64,000 nucleotides of DNA from Leptobacterium flavescens (GCF_010671605.1 NZ_JAABOO010000002.1:930001-994000), one strand, 5' to 3'; counted from the stretch's first letter, positions 9,529-18,220 are shown. Numbers and translations are program-made. Notes: generated from the letters alone by a model not told the origin.

Positions 9529-10239
9529 ATGAAAAAGAAAATTGTATCCCTGTTTTTATTGTTATTATCAGTATTTGTTTCGAATGCTCAGGAAACCGGA
9601 GAAGATGAATTTGGTGCGTGGTATATGTATTTCGGTACCTTTAAGGTAGCCGATAAATTAAGTATACATACCGAAGCCCAGTTTCGTTTTTATGAAATAG
9701 CTTCTAATTTTAATCAGTTGCTGTTGCGTACCGGATTAAATTACCACCTGAGTGATAATGCCATCGTTACCCTGGGATATGGTTTTATAGATACCGATCC
9801 TACTTTTACGGATGATCAGCTTCTGGGTGCTCCGTTTCTTGAGAATAATATAGATGAGCACAGGATCTTCCAGCAATTTATTCTGAAGAATACTGTTGGA
9901 AAGTTCAAATTCGAGCATCGATACAGATTGGAGCAACGATTTATCAGTACTAGTCTGGATAATTTTACAGACCATCGTGCGAGGTACAGGTTACAGTTAA
10001 CCTACCCTATTAATGACCGCTGGTTCCTGAATGCATATGATGAGCTTTTTATTAATTTGCAGGAGCCTATTTTCGGTCAGAACAGGCTTTACGGTGCGGT
10101 TGGATACAATTTCAGCAAGGAAATAAGCGTGCAGTTCGGCTATTTGAAAAATCACTTTACGGGAAGTAATTTTGACAGATTACAGTTAGCATTGTTTATT
10201 AACACCGACTTAAGGAAGAAGAAAACCGAAAACAACTAG
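9529..10239 (+). CDS. DUF2490 outer-membrane beta-barrel-like protein
   Basis: A 236-residue exported protein with signal peptide MKKKIVSLFLLLLSVFVSNAQ. The rest alternates hydrophobic and polar residues with many aromatics (FEHRYRLEQRF, YRLQLTYP, QFGYLKNHF), fitting a small outer-membrane beta-barrel, and the overall pattern matches DUF2490. No substrate or function is known for the family. The short tail is rich in Lys. It ends two bases before the alpha/beta-hydrolase-OsmC gene, suggesting a two-gene unit. Confidence 0.8.
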   Translation: MKKKIVSLFLLLLSVFVSNAQETGEDEFGAWYMYFGTFKVADKLSIHTEAQFRFYEIASNFNQLLLRTGLNYHLSDNAIVTLGYGFIDTDPTFTDDQLLGAPFLENNIDEHRIFQQFILKNTVGKFKFEHRYRLEQRFISTSLDNFTDHRARYRLQLTYPINDRWFLNAYDELFINLQEPIFGQNRLYGAVGYNFSKEISVQFGYLKNHFTGSNFDRLQLALFINTDLRKKKTENN

Positions 10240-10241
10240 TC

Positions 10242-11456
10242 ATGAGTCTAACTACCGTATCATTTAAAAATAAACAGGGGCATACCCTTTCCGGACGGCT
10301 GGAACTTCCCGCCAATCAGAGTCCGCATAACTTTGCCATTTTTGCACATTGTTTTACCTGTAATAAGAATCTCGGTGCTGTTCGTAACATCAGCCGGGCA
10401 TTGACAGGAAGCGGATTTGGTGTTTTGCGGTTCGATTTTACCGGACTGGGAGAAAGTGAAGGTGATTTCTCGGATACTAATTTTTCCGGGAATGTAGAAG
10501 ACCTGATCGCAGCCTCTGACTTTCTTTCTGAAAATCACAAGAGTCCGTCTCTTATCGTTGGACATTCCTTAGGTGGAGCAGCATCTATCTTTGCTGCTGC
10601 AGAGATAGACAGCATACAAGCTGTAGCTACCATAGGTGCTCCGTCCAACCCAAGGCATGTTAAGCATTTGCTTCACAGCAGCCTGGAAGAGATAGAACAA
10701 TCCGGAATAGCAAAAGTGGTACTGAGCGGTAGAGATTTCACTATTAAAAAGCAATTCATAGATGATTTGGAAAGTAAATCCCTTCCGGAAACGGTCAAGG
10801 CTATGAGAAAGCCTCTTTTAGTGATGCACTCTCCCCAGGACGATACGGTAGGTATTAAGAATGCAGAGGAGATCTATATTGCTGCTCACCATCCGAAGAG
10901 TTTTGTTTCTCTGGACGGAGCTGATCATCTGTTAATGAAAAAAGAAGATTCTGTTTATGCAGGTGATGTTATTGCCTCCTGGGCAAAGCGTTATATCTCC
11001 TTTCCGAAGGAAGAGCAACTTCGATCCAGGCATCAGGTGGTGGCAAGCCTTGATGCGGAAGACGGTTTTACTACAAAAATGAAGGTAGGAGATCATTATT
11101 TAGTGGCAGACGAACCGGAAAGCGTGGGCGGTAAGAACTACGGTCCTACTCCTTACGAGCTTGTATCTGCAGGCCTGGCAGCATGTACTGCTATGACTAT
11201 TAAGATGTATACTTCCTTTAAGAAATGGGACCTTCAGCATGTAGAAGTGCATACAAGTTATGATAAAAAACATGCAGAGGATTGTGAAAATTGCGAATCC
11301 AATGCTGCTAAAATCGATACCTTTACGAGGGAGATCAAAGTCGTAGGTGATCTGAATGAAGACCAGAGAAGCCGTATTATCAACATTGCTAACAAATGCC
11401 CGGTTCATAAGACCCTTCATAACGAAGTAAAGGTAGAGACCAAATTGATAAACTGA
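10242..11456 (+). CDS. Bifunctional alpha/beta-hydrolase / OsmC family protein
   Basis: A 404-residue cytoplasmic fusion. The N-terminal half is an alpha/beta hydrolase with nucleophile Ser109 in GHSLGG, a likely acid in HSPQDDTVG and a likely His in GADHLL. The C-terminal half is an OsmC domain with the two redox-active cysteines in LAACTAM (Cys315) and KCPVHKTL (Cys386), typical of thiol peroxidases that reduce organic hydroperoxides. The fusion is a recurring architecture and suggests hydrolysis of a lipid-like ester coupled to peroxide detoxification; that coupling is inference. Confidence 0.93.
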   Translation: MSLTTVSFKNKQGHTLSGRLELPANQSPHNFAIFAHCFTCNKNLGAVRNISRALTGSGFGVLRFDFTGLGESEGDFSDTNFSGNVEDLIAASDFLSENHKSPSLIVGHSLGGAASIFAAAEIDSIQAVATIGAPSNPRHVKHLLHSSLEEIEQSGIAKVVLSGRDFTIKKQFIDDLESKSLPETVKAMRKPLLVMHSPQDDTVGIKNAEEIYIAAHHPKSFVSLDGADHLLMKKEDSVYAGDVIASWAKRYISFPKEEQLRSRHQVVASLDAEDGFTTKMKVGDHYLVADEPESVGGKNYGPTPYELVSAGLAACTAMTIKMYTSFKKWDLQHVEVHTSYDKKHAEDCENCESNAAKIDTFTREIKVVGDLNEDQRSRIINIANKCPVHKTLHNEVKVETKLIN

Positions 11457-11489
11457 GCATATCCCGGTATTTTAAAATAATCCCGACAG

Positions 11490-11990
11490 GTGGCTAAAAC
11501 TGAAAAATTATTAAGTCCGGAATTTACCGTATTCGTCCACGGAATGCATGCGGTCCTGATTCCGGATAAGATCGTAGATCCGGTGCTCGAAGCAGGTCAT
11601 GATCGGGTAAAGGTCAGGGCTGATTTTGAAGGGAAAAGCATTGAATTTCACGCCGCCCTGAGAAAACACAATGATCAGGTTCGCATCACCTTCAGTAAAG
11701 CCAAGCAAAAAGAACTCGGGCTATTTCCGAATGATGAATTCAGGATGCAGTTTTTTGAGGACGGTTCCAGATACGGAGTGGATATGCCCGAAGAACTGGA
11801 AGCTGTACTCCAAAGCGATGAAGGTGCCTTCGGGATCTTTGAGGGTTTTACTGCCGGGAAGCAAAGAAGCATTATTTATATGATCAGCCGCTACAGGAAC
11901 TCGCAGACCAGGATAGATAAATCTCTCCTTCTCTGTGAAAACCTGAAAAGGGGGATTTCCGATAAAAAGGACTTACTTAAAAACTTTTAG
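11490..11990 (+). CDS. YdeI/OmdA-type protein with DUF1905-like N-terminus
   Basis: 166 residues, starting with GTG at 11490; no ATG is available before the conserved region. The N-terminal part (KVRADFEGKSIEFHAALRKHND and following) resembles the small DUF1905 beta-barrel, and the C-terminal part (EELEAVLQSDEGAFGIFEGF, then KQRSIIYMISRYRN) the OmdA helical domain. It is a second, distinct member of the family seen at 2218-2793. Function unknown. It lies 33 bases after the OsmC fusion in the same direction. Confidence 0.75.
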   Translation: MAKTEKLLSPEFTVFVHGMHAVLIPDKIVDPVLEAGHDRVKVRADFEGKSIEFHAALRKHNDQVRITFSKAKQKELGLFPNDEFRMQFFEDGSRYGVDMPEELEAVLQSDEGAFGIFEGFTAGKQRSIIYMISRYRNSQTRIDKSLLLCENLKRGISDKKDLLKNF

Positions 11991-12023
11991 CAGATCACTT
12001 TAATTTAAATATATAATTAGAAA

Positions 12024-12596
12024 ATGAGTATATCAAAATCTGAGAAACCGGCCTTACTCTTAATAGATGTTCAAAAAGGGTTTGACGATGTTCCTTATTG
12101 GGGAGGAGAAAGGAATAATCCGGATGCAGAGGCCAATATGGAAAGAATACTGGAGTTGTGGAGATCTGAAGATCTTCCGGTTTTCCTTATCAAGCACTGT
12201 TCTCTTACCCCCGGGTCTCCGTTGGCCAAGGGTACGACGGGTAATGATCTTCTGGATTTTATCGATCCGAGGGAGAATGAACCGGTTATTGAAAAAAATG
12301 TAAACAGCGCTTTTATCGATACCGATCTGTACGATCAGTTAAAGGCCCGTCAAATAAATACACTTGTGGTAGTAGGTTTAACAACAGATCACTGTGTTTC
12401 TACCACAACCCGGATGGCAGGTAACTTCGGATTTAACACCTATCTGGTAGAGGATGCCGTGGCCACCTTTAATAAGACCGGAACCGATGGAACCGTATAC
12501 AGTGCAAAGCTTATTCACGATACGGCTATTGCCAGTTTAAAAGACGAATTCGCAACAGTAGTTACGACCGATGAATTGAAGGAAATGCTTAATTAA
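12024..12596 (+). CDS. Isochorismatase-like cysteine hydrolase
   Basis: A 190-residue cytoplasmic enzyme of the isochorismatase/nicotinamidase superfamily. The catalytic triad is visible as Asp15 (LLLIDVQKG), Lys91 (VIEKNVNSAF) and Cys124 (TTDHCVSTTTRM). The cis-peptide region precedes the Cys (VVVGLTTDHC). Substrates in this family range from nicotinamide to N-carbamoyl compounds and isochorismate; none can be assigned here. The gene stands alone, with its own AT-rich leader. Confidence 0.88.
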   Translation: MSISKSEKPALLLIDVQKGFDDVPYWGGERNNPDAEANMERILELWRSEDLPVFLIKHCSLTPGSPLAKGTTGNDLLDFIDPRENEPVIEKNVNSAFIDTDLYDQLKARQINTLVVVGLTTDHCVSTTTRMAGNFGFNTYLVEDAVATFNKTGTDGTVYSAKLIHDTAIASLKDEFATVVTTDELKEMLN

Positions 12597-12668
12597 GAAT
12601 TAATTTGGTATTCTTTTTCACTATCCGTAACTTCGTTCGACAACGATAAAGAATCAACAAAAATTATT

Positions 12669-13244
12669 ATGAAAAAAATATCATTATTCATATCAATGGC
12701 CCTTATAGCAACGACTTTCAGCTGTAAGAAGGCCGATAAAAAGACCGAAGAAACCGTAGAAGAAGAAATAGAAGTTACCGAAACAGAAGAGGTAAAAACC
12801 ATTTCTTTTAACCTTTCATCCAAGAGTGAGAGTACGGCTGTAGGTGAAGTTACCTTTTCTGAAGAGAACGGCGTGGTATCTATGACGGCTAATCTTAGCG
12901 GACTTACCGAAGGTGAGCACGCTATTCATATTCATGAAAAAGCCGACTGTTCTTCTGCCGATGGTAAATCTACAGGAGGGCACTGGAACCCTACACATAC
13001 CCCACATGGTAAATGGGGAGCCGAAGAAGGTTATCACAAAGGAGATATCGGTAATTTTATTGCCGATGCCGAAGGAAACGGAAGCATTTCGATGAGTACG
13101 GACGAATGGTGTATTGGTTGCGGGGATGAGACAAAAGACATCCTTGGAAAAGCCATTATAGTACATCAGGGTACAGACGATTTTGTTTCTCAGCCAAGTG
13201 GTGCTGCGGGAGCCAGAGTAAGTTGCGGTGGGATCATCGAGTAA
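12669..13244 (+). CDS. sodC: Cu/Zn superoxide dismutase, lipoprotein
   Basis: A 191-residue protein with a lipoprotein signal (lipobox TTFSC) and an acidic Glu-rich spacer before the catalytic domain. The copper ligands are in HAIHIHE (His87, His89) and IIVHQGTDD, the bridging and zinc ligands in GGHWNPTHTPHG and YHKGDIGN, and the disulfide cysteines in ADC and VSCGG, so the active site is complete. It detoxifies superoxide at the cell surface or in the periplasm. A short insertion (EWCIGCGDETKD) adds an extra cysteine pair. A strong terminator follows. Confidence 0.95.
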   Translation: MKKISLFISMALIATTFSCKKADKKTEETVEEEIEVTETEEVKTISFNLSSKSESTAVGEVTFSEENGVVSMTANLSGLTEGEHAIHIHEKADCSSADGKSTGGHWNPTHTPHGKWGAEEGYHKGDIGNFIADAEGNGSISMSTDEWCIGCGDETKDILGKAIIVHQGTDDFVSQPSGAAGARVSCGGIIE

Positions 13245-13268
13245 ACTTACCTGAAAATATTAAATGAG

Positions 13269-13294
13269 AACTGCCTTTTTCGGGCAGTTTTTTT
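13269..13294 (+). terminator. Rho-independent terminator of sodC
   Basis: AACTGCC and GGCAGTT pair around TTTTTCG, followed by a T run. Confidence 0.9.
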
Positions 13295-13296
13295 AT

Positions 13297-13327
13297 GTAA
13301 AAAACCCTCCGAAGGAAATCGGAGGGT
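13297..13327 (-). terminator. Orphan minus-strand terminator
   Basis: ACCCTCCG (13304-13311) and CGGAGGGT (13320-13327) form an 8-bp stem. On the minus strand the hairpin is followed by a run of T's (13297-13303), so it should stop leftward transcription. No minus-strand gene lies to its right. Confidence 0.75.
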
Positions 13328-13440
13328 CAAACAAATAAAATAAAAAAAACAACGTGTTAACTAAACGTTCTAACTAACAATTAGTAACCTAGACATCCAT
13401 TATTTAAAAAGGTTAACCTGAAGCCGTATTTTTTACAAAA
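13328..13440 (-). ncRNA. Possible small non-coding RNA ending at the orphan terminator
   Basis: The gap 13328-13645 holds no convincing reading frame. A leftward transcript is implied by the strong terminator at 13297-13327. A GATTTTTG element on the minus strand (13436-13443), similar to the GAnnTTTG elements elsewhere in this window, could place the start near 13430, giving a transcript of about 130 bases. It would contain the palindrome AGGTTAACCT (13410-13419). The upstream TTG spacing (13470-13472) is longer than usual, so this is tentative. The rest of the gap (13441-13645) shows no recognisable feature. Confidence 0.3.
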
Positions 13441-13645
13441 ATCAAGTATGCTATCTATAACCCATCCGACAACAGATTAACCTATAGAGTTAGAAAGACC
13501 ATTATCACTTTGACATAAACCCCGAGTTAAATTGATTAATAGCTTTCTGATCACATTTACGAAGTTTTAATAAGGGCGGTTTTATTTTTAGACAAAAAAA
13601 TTCTAGTTTTAACACCATATAACATTTAGGACAAAAAATTCCCCG

Positions 13646-14842
13646 ATGAACCCATCTGCCAATGGCTGGATAGATAAAATGCTGGCACTCCTGGAAGAGG
13701 ATTCTTTCTTTCAATCCTCTGCTCTTGAAAAAAAGTATCACAGTTTGCGTTCTTCCGGGTTTATTTACGGAACCAATCTCCAGACTATTTTCGATACTAA
13801 ATCGGATAATAAACTCACCGAAACCGAAATAACCAAGATCAACCTTCTGCTGAGTCTTTTACATATTTATCACGACAACCGCAGTAAAGGCACTGATATA
13901 GAAGCTATAGACAGTATTCTGGATTTCTATGCTGCGCTACAGGCTAAGAAGTTTACTTTCCTGGAGAGGATTCTGACGGGTAATCATTGTTCGGCTCAGC
14001 TGGAAAAAGTTATCCAATCCAGGGTACGGACCAATGTAAATATCTTTACCAAGAATTTCAGTAATATCATTACCAATGCATTACTGTTTATAGATATTCT
14101 TGCTTACGACCGTTTTCTAAAAGGAGAAGAGGATGTTGTGGTGTATGCCCAGAATATAGAGATTGCCATTACCAATATTATCCTCAGGGCATTGAACTCC
14201 AAAGAAAAAAAATCAGATTATGACGAATTACTGATCCGTCTGGTAGAATCTTCTCTTCGTTATCATGAGGTGGAGCCGGATAAGGTGCTCAACGACAGGA
14301 TCGCATTATTATCGGCTTATACTTCTGTACTGGAACGTTTTTATATCCTCGATCTCGCCAGTATGGCAGTCTGGAACGACGCTGTTCTTAACAAAAGGGA
14401 AGAACATTTTTTATGGGACCTAGGGCGGCAATTGCGTATAGACGATAAAGAAATTGCTTATTCCTTAAGTTATATCCACGGTTTTATCAACCTGCACAAA
14501 AAGGAAATCTCATTTTTTAATTATTCGAATCCGGTCAAACATTTTTACGATCAGTCTGCAAAAACGGTAAGCAAGCTCATCCTCCGCAACAGGAAAAGGC
14601 TTTTAAAAGAATTGTCGGAAAGCAAAGAACTGGCAAAACTGCTGACCAAATCTACGGTAAAGGACCTGAGTGAAGCCGAAAAGCAAAAGATGAGGGAACA
14701 ACTGATCGATATCTGTAAAACGGTCCCTTCACTTGCTATTTTTGTCCTCCCGGGAGGAAGTGTACTCCTGCCCTTGCTCATACAGTTTATACCCAAGCTT
14801 TTACCGTCGGCTTTTGATGATAATCGTATCCCCGATAAATAG
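13646..14842 (+). CDS. LETM1-related biofilm-associated protein
   Basis: A 398-residue, mostly alpha-helical protein. The C-terminal segment KTVPSLAIFVLPGGSVLLP followed by IQFIPKLLPSAF corresponds to the membrane-proximal part of the LETM1 domain, a match used to name a Bacteroidota family of LETM1-related biofilm-associated proteins. The remaining 330 residues are soluble helices (for example EREEHFLWDLGRQLRIDD-like text), with no catalytic motif. Mitochondrial LETM1 is a cation/proton exchanger and ribosome-binding protein; the bacterial role is not established. Confidence 0.8.
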   Translation: MNPSANGWIDKMLALLEEDSFFQSSALEKKYHSLRSSGFIYGTNLQTIFDTKSDNKLTETEITKINLLLSLLHIYHDNRSKGTDIEAIDSILDFYAALQAKKFTFLERILTGNHCSAQLEKVIQSRVRTNVNIFTKNFSNIITNALLFIDILAYDRFLKGEEDVVVYAQNIEIAITNIILRALNSKEKKSDYDELLIRLVESSLRYHEVEPDKVLNDRIALLSAYTSVLERFYILDLASMAVWNDAVLNKREEHFLWDLGRQLRIDDKEIAYSLSYIHGFINLHKKEISFFNYSNPVKHFYDQSAKTVSKLILRNRKRLLKELSESKELAKLLTKSTVKDLSEAEKQKMREQLIDICKTVPSLAIFVLPGGSVLLPLLIQFIPKLLPSAFDDNRIPDK

Positions 14843-14888
14843 TTGTAACATTTCGGGTATTTGTTCTTCTAATACATAAACGCCGTAT

Positions 14889-16274
14889 ATGAAGAAGAAG
14901 CTAATTACCTTAGTTAAAGTATACCTGTTTGCGTGGTTCCTGATGACCGTTTTTATCATCTGGCAACTGCTTCGCTCCGGCAGCGATATCTCCCAGGCTT
15001 TTGAGGTCTTCTTCCGTATTTTAGGTTTTGGCAATTTTCAGCTGACCTTCCACTTTCTCTTTCTGATCTTTTATCTTTTATTCCTGGTCCTCAGGTACTT
15101 TTACAGGCTATACAGAAAAAGAGGTGTTGCTGTTGCTTTAAAAGGTTTTTTTCTGAAATTCATCCTTCCGCTTGCTCTGGTATTCGGTTCCCTCCGATTC
15201 ATTATCTATCAGAACAGCAGGGAAGCGTTCGATTATAAATGGAATACGGCCATTGAGAATACCACCGGTTTTTCCAGGGATCTCTTTGCACAGGATGGGA
15301 AACACCGGGGAATGACGGTTTTCGGGTGGAAGAAAGAAAATAAAGATGCTATTGCATCCCTGAACAGGAATAATATAGAATGGGTAGCCGTGGTCCCTTA
15401 TTTCTATCAGGAAAATGAGAATAGCAGTCAGATCCGTCTTCCGGAAAATATCGGAAGCTGGTCACGGCGGGATTCTACTTTTATCAATGCTATTGACCAG
15501 CTGCATCAGAAAGGAATATATGTTCACCTGAAACCTCATTTATGGCTGGGGAAAGGCTGGCGGTCCAATTTACGTATGGCCAACAGCAAAGACTGGGACA
15601 ACTGGTTTGCATCTTACGAAAAGATCATGCTTCACTATGCAACTATGGCAGAGCAGACCGGAGCTGAACTCCTGTGTATAGGAACGGAATTGCGCACTTC
15701 GGTTAAAACCCAACCGGAAAAATGGAGGGAGCTGATCAAAAAGATCAGAGCTGTTTACAGCGGCAAACTTACCTATGCTGCCAACTGGGATGGGGAGTTT
15801 GACGATATTAAATTCTGGGATCAGCTCGACTATATCGGTTTACAGGCTTATTTTCCACTCACAAAGAAGAGGCATCCTCAACTGAGTGATATTACCAAAG
15901 GATGGCAACGCCATACTGCCCTTATGAAAAAACTGCACACTACCTATAACAAACCTGTACTCTTTACGGAAATAGGATACAAAAGTGAAGCTACGGCCAC
16001 CATAAGGCCCTGGGAATGGAATTCTTTCCTGAATTCCTTCACCGGAAAAAAATCAGACAAGACCCAGCACCTCGCTTATGAAGCTATGTTCGAAAGTTTC
16101 TGGAATGAAGATTGGTTTGCCGGAGCATATTTCTGGCAATGGGATACCCGTACCAGGGCAGAGAATGCCACCTATAATCTTGATTTCTCTCCCCGCTTTA
16201 AAGCGGCCGAAAACACGATGGCCAAATGGTTTGCCAGGCTTTCCGAAAAGGCCGTTAACTTATCCAGTCCTTAA
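14889..16274 (+). CDS. Membrane-anchored GH113-like glycoside hydrolase
   Basis: 461 residues. Three hydrophobic segments (about 7-27, 45-75 and 90-105) precede a TIM-barrel domain. The barrel carries TELRTS with a candidate acid/base Glu267 and FTEIGYKS with candidate nucleophile Glu361, in the positions expected for clan GH-A family GH113 beta-mannanase-like enzymes; KPHLWL and GAYFWQWD are also typical. The catalytic domain probably faces the periplasm, acting on mannan-type oligosaccharides, although substrate assignment is uncertain. Its 3' end overlaps the convergent LytTR regulator gene by 20 bases. Confidence 0.82.
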   Translation: MKKKLITLVKVYLFAWFLMTVFIIWQLLRSGSDISQAFEVFFRILGFGNFQLTFHFLFLIFYLLFLVLRYFYRLYRKRGVAVALKGFFLKFILPLALVFGSLRFIIYQNSREAFDYKWNTAIENTTGFSRDLFAQDGKHRGMTVFGWKKENKDAIASLNRNNIEWVAVVPYFYQENENSSQIRLPENIGSWSRRDSTFINAIDQLHQKGIYVHLKPHLWLGKGWRSNLRMANSKDWDNWFASYEKIMLHYATMAEQTGAELLCIGTELRTSVKTQPEKWRELIKKIRAVYSGKLTYAANWDGEFDDIKFWDQLDYIGLQAYFPLTKKRHPQLSDITKGWQRHTALMKKLHTTYNKPVLFTEIGYKSEATATIRPWEWNSFLNSFTGKKSDKTQHLAYEAMFESFWNEDWFAGAYFWQWDTRTRAENATYNLDFSPRFKAAENTMAKWFARLSEKAVNLSSP

Positions 16275-17010
16275 AATCCCGTACCCTTTCACGGCTTACA
16301 ATGATCTCCTGATCGTTAAACTTCTTCATCTTGATCTGCAAACGGGAATTGGTGTAAGACACCATATCCTTGATGTAGTTGATATTGACAAAAAACTTTC
16401 TGCTTACCCTGAAAAAATTCTCCGGCGACAGTTCGTCCTCCAGTTTGTCCAGGGTGGTATCTAACAGGTAATTCCTGCCTTCGGAAGTATAGGCATAGGT
16501 ACCTTTGTTCTCACTGTAAATACATTCTATTTCATCTACTCCTATCATTTTAAGGTACTGCCCCACCTTTACAGTAAATCTTTTTTTGTATTCCCGCTCC
16601 AGCGGATTGACCAACAGGCGTTTTATATCTTCAAAATCCAGGCTAAGCGCTTTTTTATCCGGCTGCCTTTCCATAAACTTATTCACGGCAGTACTCAGAT
16701 CCTCATCATCTATCGGTTTCAGCAGGTAATCTATACTGTTGAGCTTAAAGGCCTGTAAAGCATATTCGTCGTAGGCTGTTGTGAAGATGATGGCACTTTT
16801 AACCTCTATTACATCAAATATCTCAAAGGAAAGTCCGTCGGAAAGCTGAATGTCGAGGAAGATAAGATCGGGGTGCTCATTCTTCTGAAACCAATCTACC
16901 GCTTCTTCCACAGAGTAAAGCATACTGCTCACTTCTACATTTATGCCTTCCAGCATACGCTGCAATCTTCTTGCAGCAGGTTTTTCATCTTCTATTATAA
17001 TCGTGTTCAT
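16255..17010 (-). CDS. LytTR family response regulator
   Basis: A 251-residue regulator. The receiver domain (residues 1-120) has the acidic pair in IIIEDEKPA, phospho-acceptor Asp53 in LIFLDIQLSDG, and the Lys switch in YLLKPID. The C-terminal LytTR DNA-binding domain (about 145-250) includes RFTVKVGQYLKMIG and the late RVSRKFFVNINYI. It is the natural partner of the LytS-type kinase at 18543-19889, from which it is separated by the four 2TM genes and a gene remnant. LytTR proteins bind direct repeats about 21 bp apart; such repeats occur at 21082-21109, 21770-21797 and 25310-25337. Confidence 0.95.
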   Translation of the reverse strand: MNTIIIEDEKPAARRLQRMLEGINVEVSSMLYSVEEAVDWFQKNEHPDLIFLDIQLSDGLSFEIFDVIEVKSAIIFTTAYDEYALQAFKLNSIDYLLKPIDDEDLSTAVNKFMERQPDKKALSLDFEDIKRLLVNPLEREYKKRFTVKVGQYLKMIGVDEIECIYSENKGTYAYTSEGRNYLLDTTLDKLEDELSPENFFRVSRKFFVNINYIKDMVSYTNSRLQIKMKKFNDQEIIVSRERVRDFKDWIS

Positions 17011-17029
17011 TCTTTGATTTGTTATTCTG

Positions 17030-17209
17030 TTAGGAACGCCCTGTTTCGCTCCCGTTTTTCCATATTTTTTCTACTTTGCTAATATCCTGAATATCTTTTA
17101 AAGGATTATCGTTTATCAGGATTCGATATCCCCTCTTTTTACCAGTTTAAACGAGTTATCGGAAAACAAGAAAAAGAACAGTTATCCATATGTTTTTTAT
17201 CCTCTTCAT
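17030..17209 (-). pseudogene. Remnant of a secreted amidohydrolase gene
   Basis: Between the 2TM operon and the LytTR gene one minus-strand frame reads MKRIKNIWITVLFLVFR (a signal-peptide-like start at 17209), then stops at 17158-17156 and 17149-17147, then GYRILINDNPLKDIQDISK and VEKIWKNGSETGRS up to a stop at 17032-17030. The second part resembles the C-terminal strand pair of imidazolonepropionase-type amidohydrolases (NDNPL, then V-x-x-x-x-K-N-G). All pieces share one frame, so an internal deletion of a secreted amidohydrolase gene plus stop mutations is the simplest reading. A chance resemblance cannot be excluded. Confidence 0.5.
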
Positions 17210-17213
17210 GGGT

Positions 17214-17546
17214 CTATATATAATCTTTGTTCCTGTAATCTTCTGCATCCTCATCCATAAACTGCCTGATCTTTTTCTGCTCCCATTCCTTTCCGAAGAT
17301 ATATTCGAAGCCAAAAATACAGAAGGCATGTACCACTACTCCAACTCCCCAAAGGATCAACACTATAAAGGATTCCCATCGCCAGAACTCATCGGTAGTG
17401 GAATCCTGAAAATATTTCTTGATCAGGATAAATGTATTTACCAGCAAGTATATTGCAAAGTGCCAGTAAAAGCCTTTAATGCTTTCTACTCTCTTTTTAG
17501 CTCTTTTGTAACTGTCGTCGTTATATTCTTCTTTCATGGCATTCAT
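17214..17546 (-). CDS. 2TM domain protein (fourth of the array)
   Basis: A 110-residue membrane protein formed by one 2TM domain: a basic N-terminal helix (SYKRAKKRVESIKGFYWH), two transmembrane helices (YLLVNTFILIKK and a second around LILWGVGVVVHAFCIFG) and an amphipathic tail (KEWEQKKIRQFMDED). It is the most divergent copy; the loop carries an insertion (FQDSTTDEFWRWES), and MNAM before the conserved region leaves the exact start open. It is the last intact gene of the operon and starts 3 bases after the preceding gene. Confidence 0.85.
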   Translation of the reverse strand: MNAMKEEYNDDSYKRAKKRVESIKGFYWHFAIYLLVNTFILIKKYFQDSTTDEFWRWESFIVLILWGVGVVVHAFCIFGFEYIFGKEWEQKKIRQFMDEDAEDYRNKDYI

Positions 17547-17549
17547 GTT

Positions 17550-17867
17550 TTATTCCCAGCGCTGCTGATTGCTCTTGAAGTCATCCTGGTCCTTATCCAT
17601 AAATTCCCGGATCTTTCGCTCTTCCCAGTCCTTATTGAACATCGGGTTCCACTGAAAGGCCTTTGCCGCATGAAATACGATCCCTATTCCCCATCCGAAA
17701 GCGGCCCATAAAAACCACATATAATCCCATTCATTGGTCCAGTAATTAAGGATGGCCAGGAAAGTAATTACAATAATATAGGAAGTGAGGTTTCCGTAAA
17801 ATTTCTTTATCTCTTCTACACGCTCCTTAGCGCGGATATATTTACTTTCTTTATTAAATTTTTCCAT
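17550..17867 (-). CDS. 2TM domain protein (third of the array)
   Basis: 105 residues, with the array's shared pattern: RAKERVEEIKKFYGNLTSY, membrane helix 1 (IIVITFLAILNYW), aromatic loop (NEWDYMWFLWAA), membrane helix 2 (FGWGIGIVFHAAKAF) and the tail KDWEERKIREFMDKDQDD. The conserved His in the second helix and the W-E-x-R/K-K-I signature recur in all five copies. Close similarity to the neighbour at 17880-18197 indicates tandem duplication. Probably a small signalling or accessory subunit of the co-encoded kinase; no function is proven for stand-alone 2TM proteins. Confidence 0.87.
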   Translation of the reverse strand: MEKFNKESKYIRAKERVEEIKKFYGNLTSYIIVITFLAILNYWTNEWDYMWFLWAAFGWGIGIVFHAAKAFQWNPMFNKDWEERKIREFMDKDQDDFKSNQQRWE

Positions 17868-17879
17868 AATTGATTCTTT

Positions 17880-18197
17880 TTATTCCCAACGTTGACTAGT
17901 TCTGTTATAATCGTCTTCATCTTCCTTCATAAACTCTTTTATCTTTTTTTCTTCCCAGTCCTTATTCAGGAGCGGGTTCCACTGAAAAGTTATCGCTGCA
18001 TGGATTACGACTCCTATCCCCCATCCGAAGGCAGCCCACAAAAACCAGGGGTGCTCCCATCTGTCGATCCAGTAATTCATTGTGGCCAGAAAACCCATGA
18101 TCACTATATAGGACCCTATATTCCAGTAAAAGCCTTTGATCTCTTCTACCCGCTTTTTGGCCCGTACGTAACTGTCTTCTTTGCTATGATCTTCCAT
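17880..18197 (-). CDS. 2TM domain protein (second of the array)
   Basis: 105 residues. RAKKRVEEIKGFYWNIGSY leads into helix 1 (IVIMGFLATMNYW), then a loop RWEHPWFLWAA, helix 2 (FGWGIGVVIHAAITF) and KDWEEKKIKEFMKEDEDDY. It differs from the third copy mainly in the loop and in the charged tail, as expected for an old but still recognisable tandem duplicate. It lies 23 bases downstream of the first copy and 12 bases upstream of the third. Confidence 0.87.
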   Translation of the reverse strand: MEDHSKEDSYVRAKKRVEEIKGFYWNIGSYIVIMGFLATMNYWIDRWEHPWFLWAAFGWGIGVVIHAAITFQWNPLLNKDWEEKKIKEFMKEDEDDYNRTSQRWE

Positions 18198-18220
18198 GAT
18201 ACTCTTAGTTGTTTATTTTT

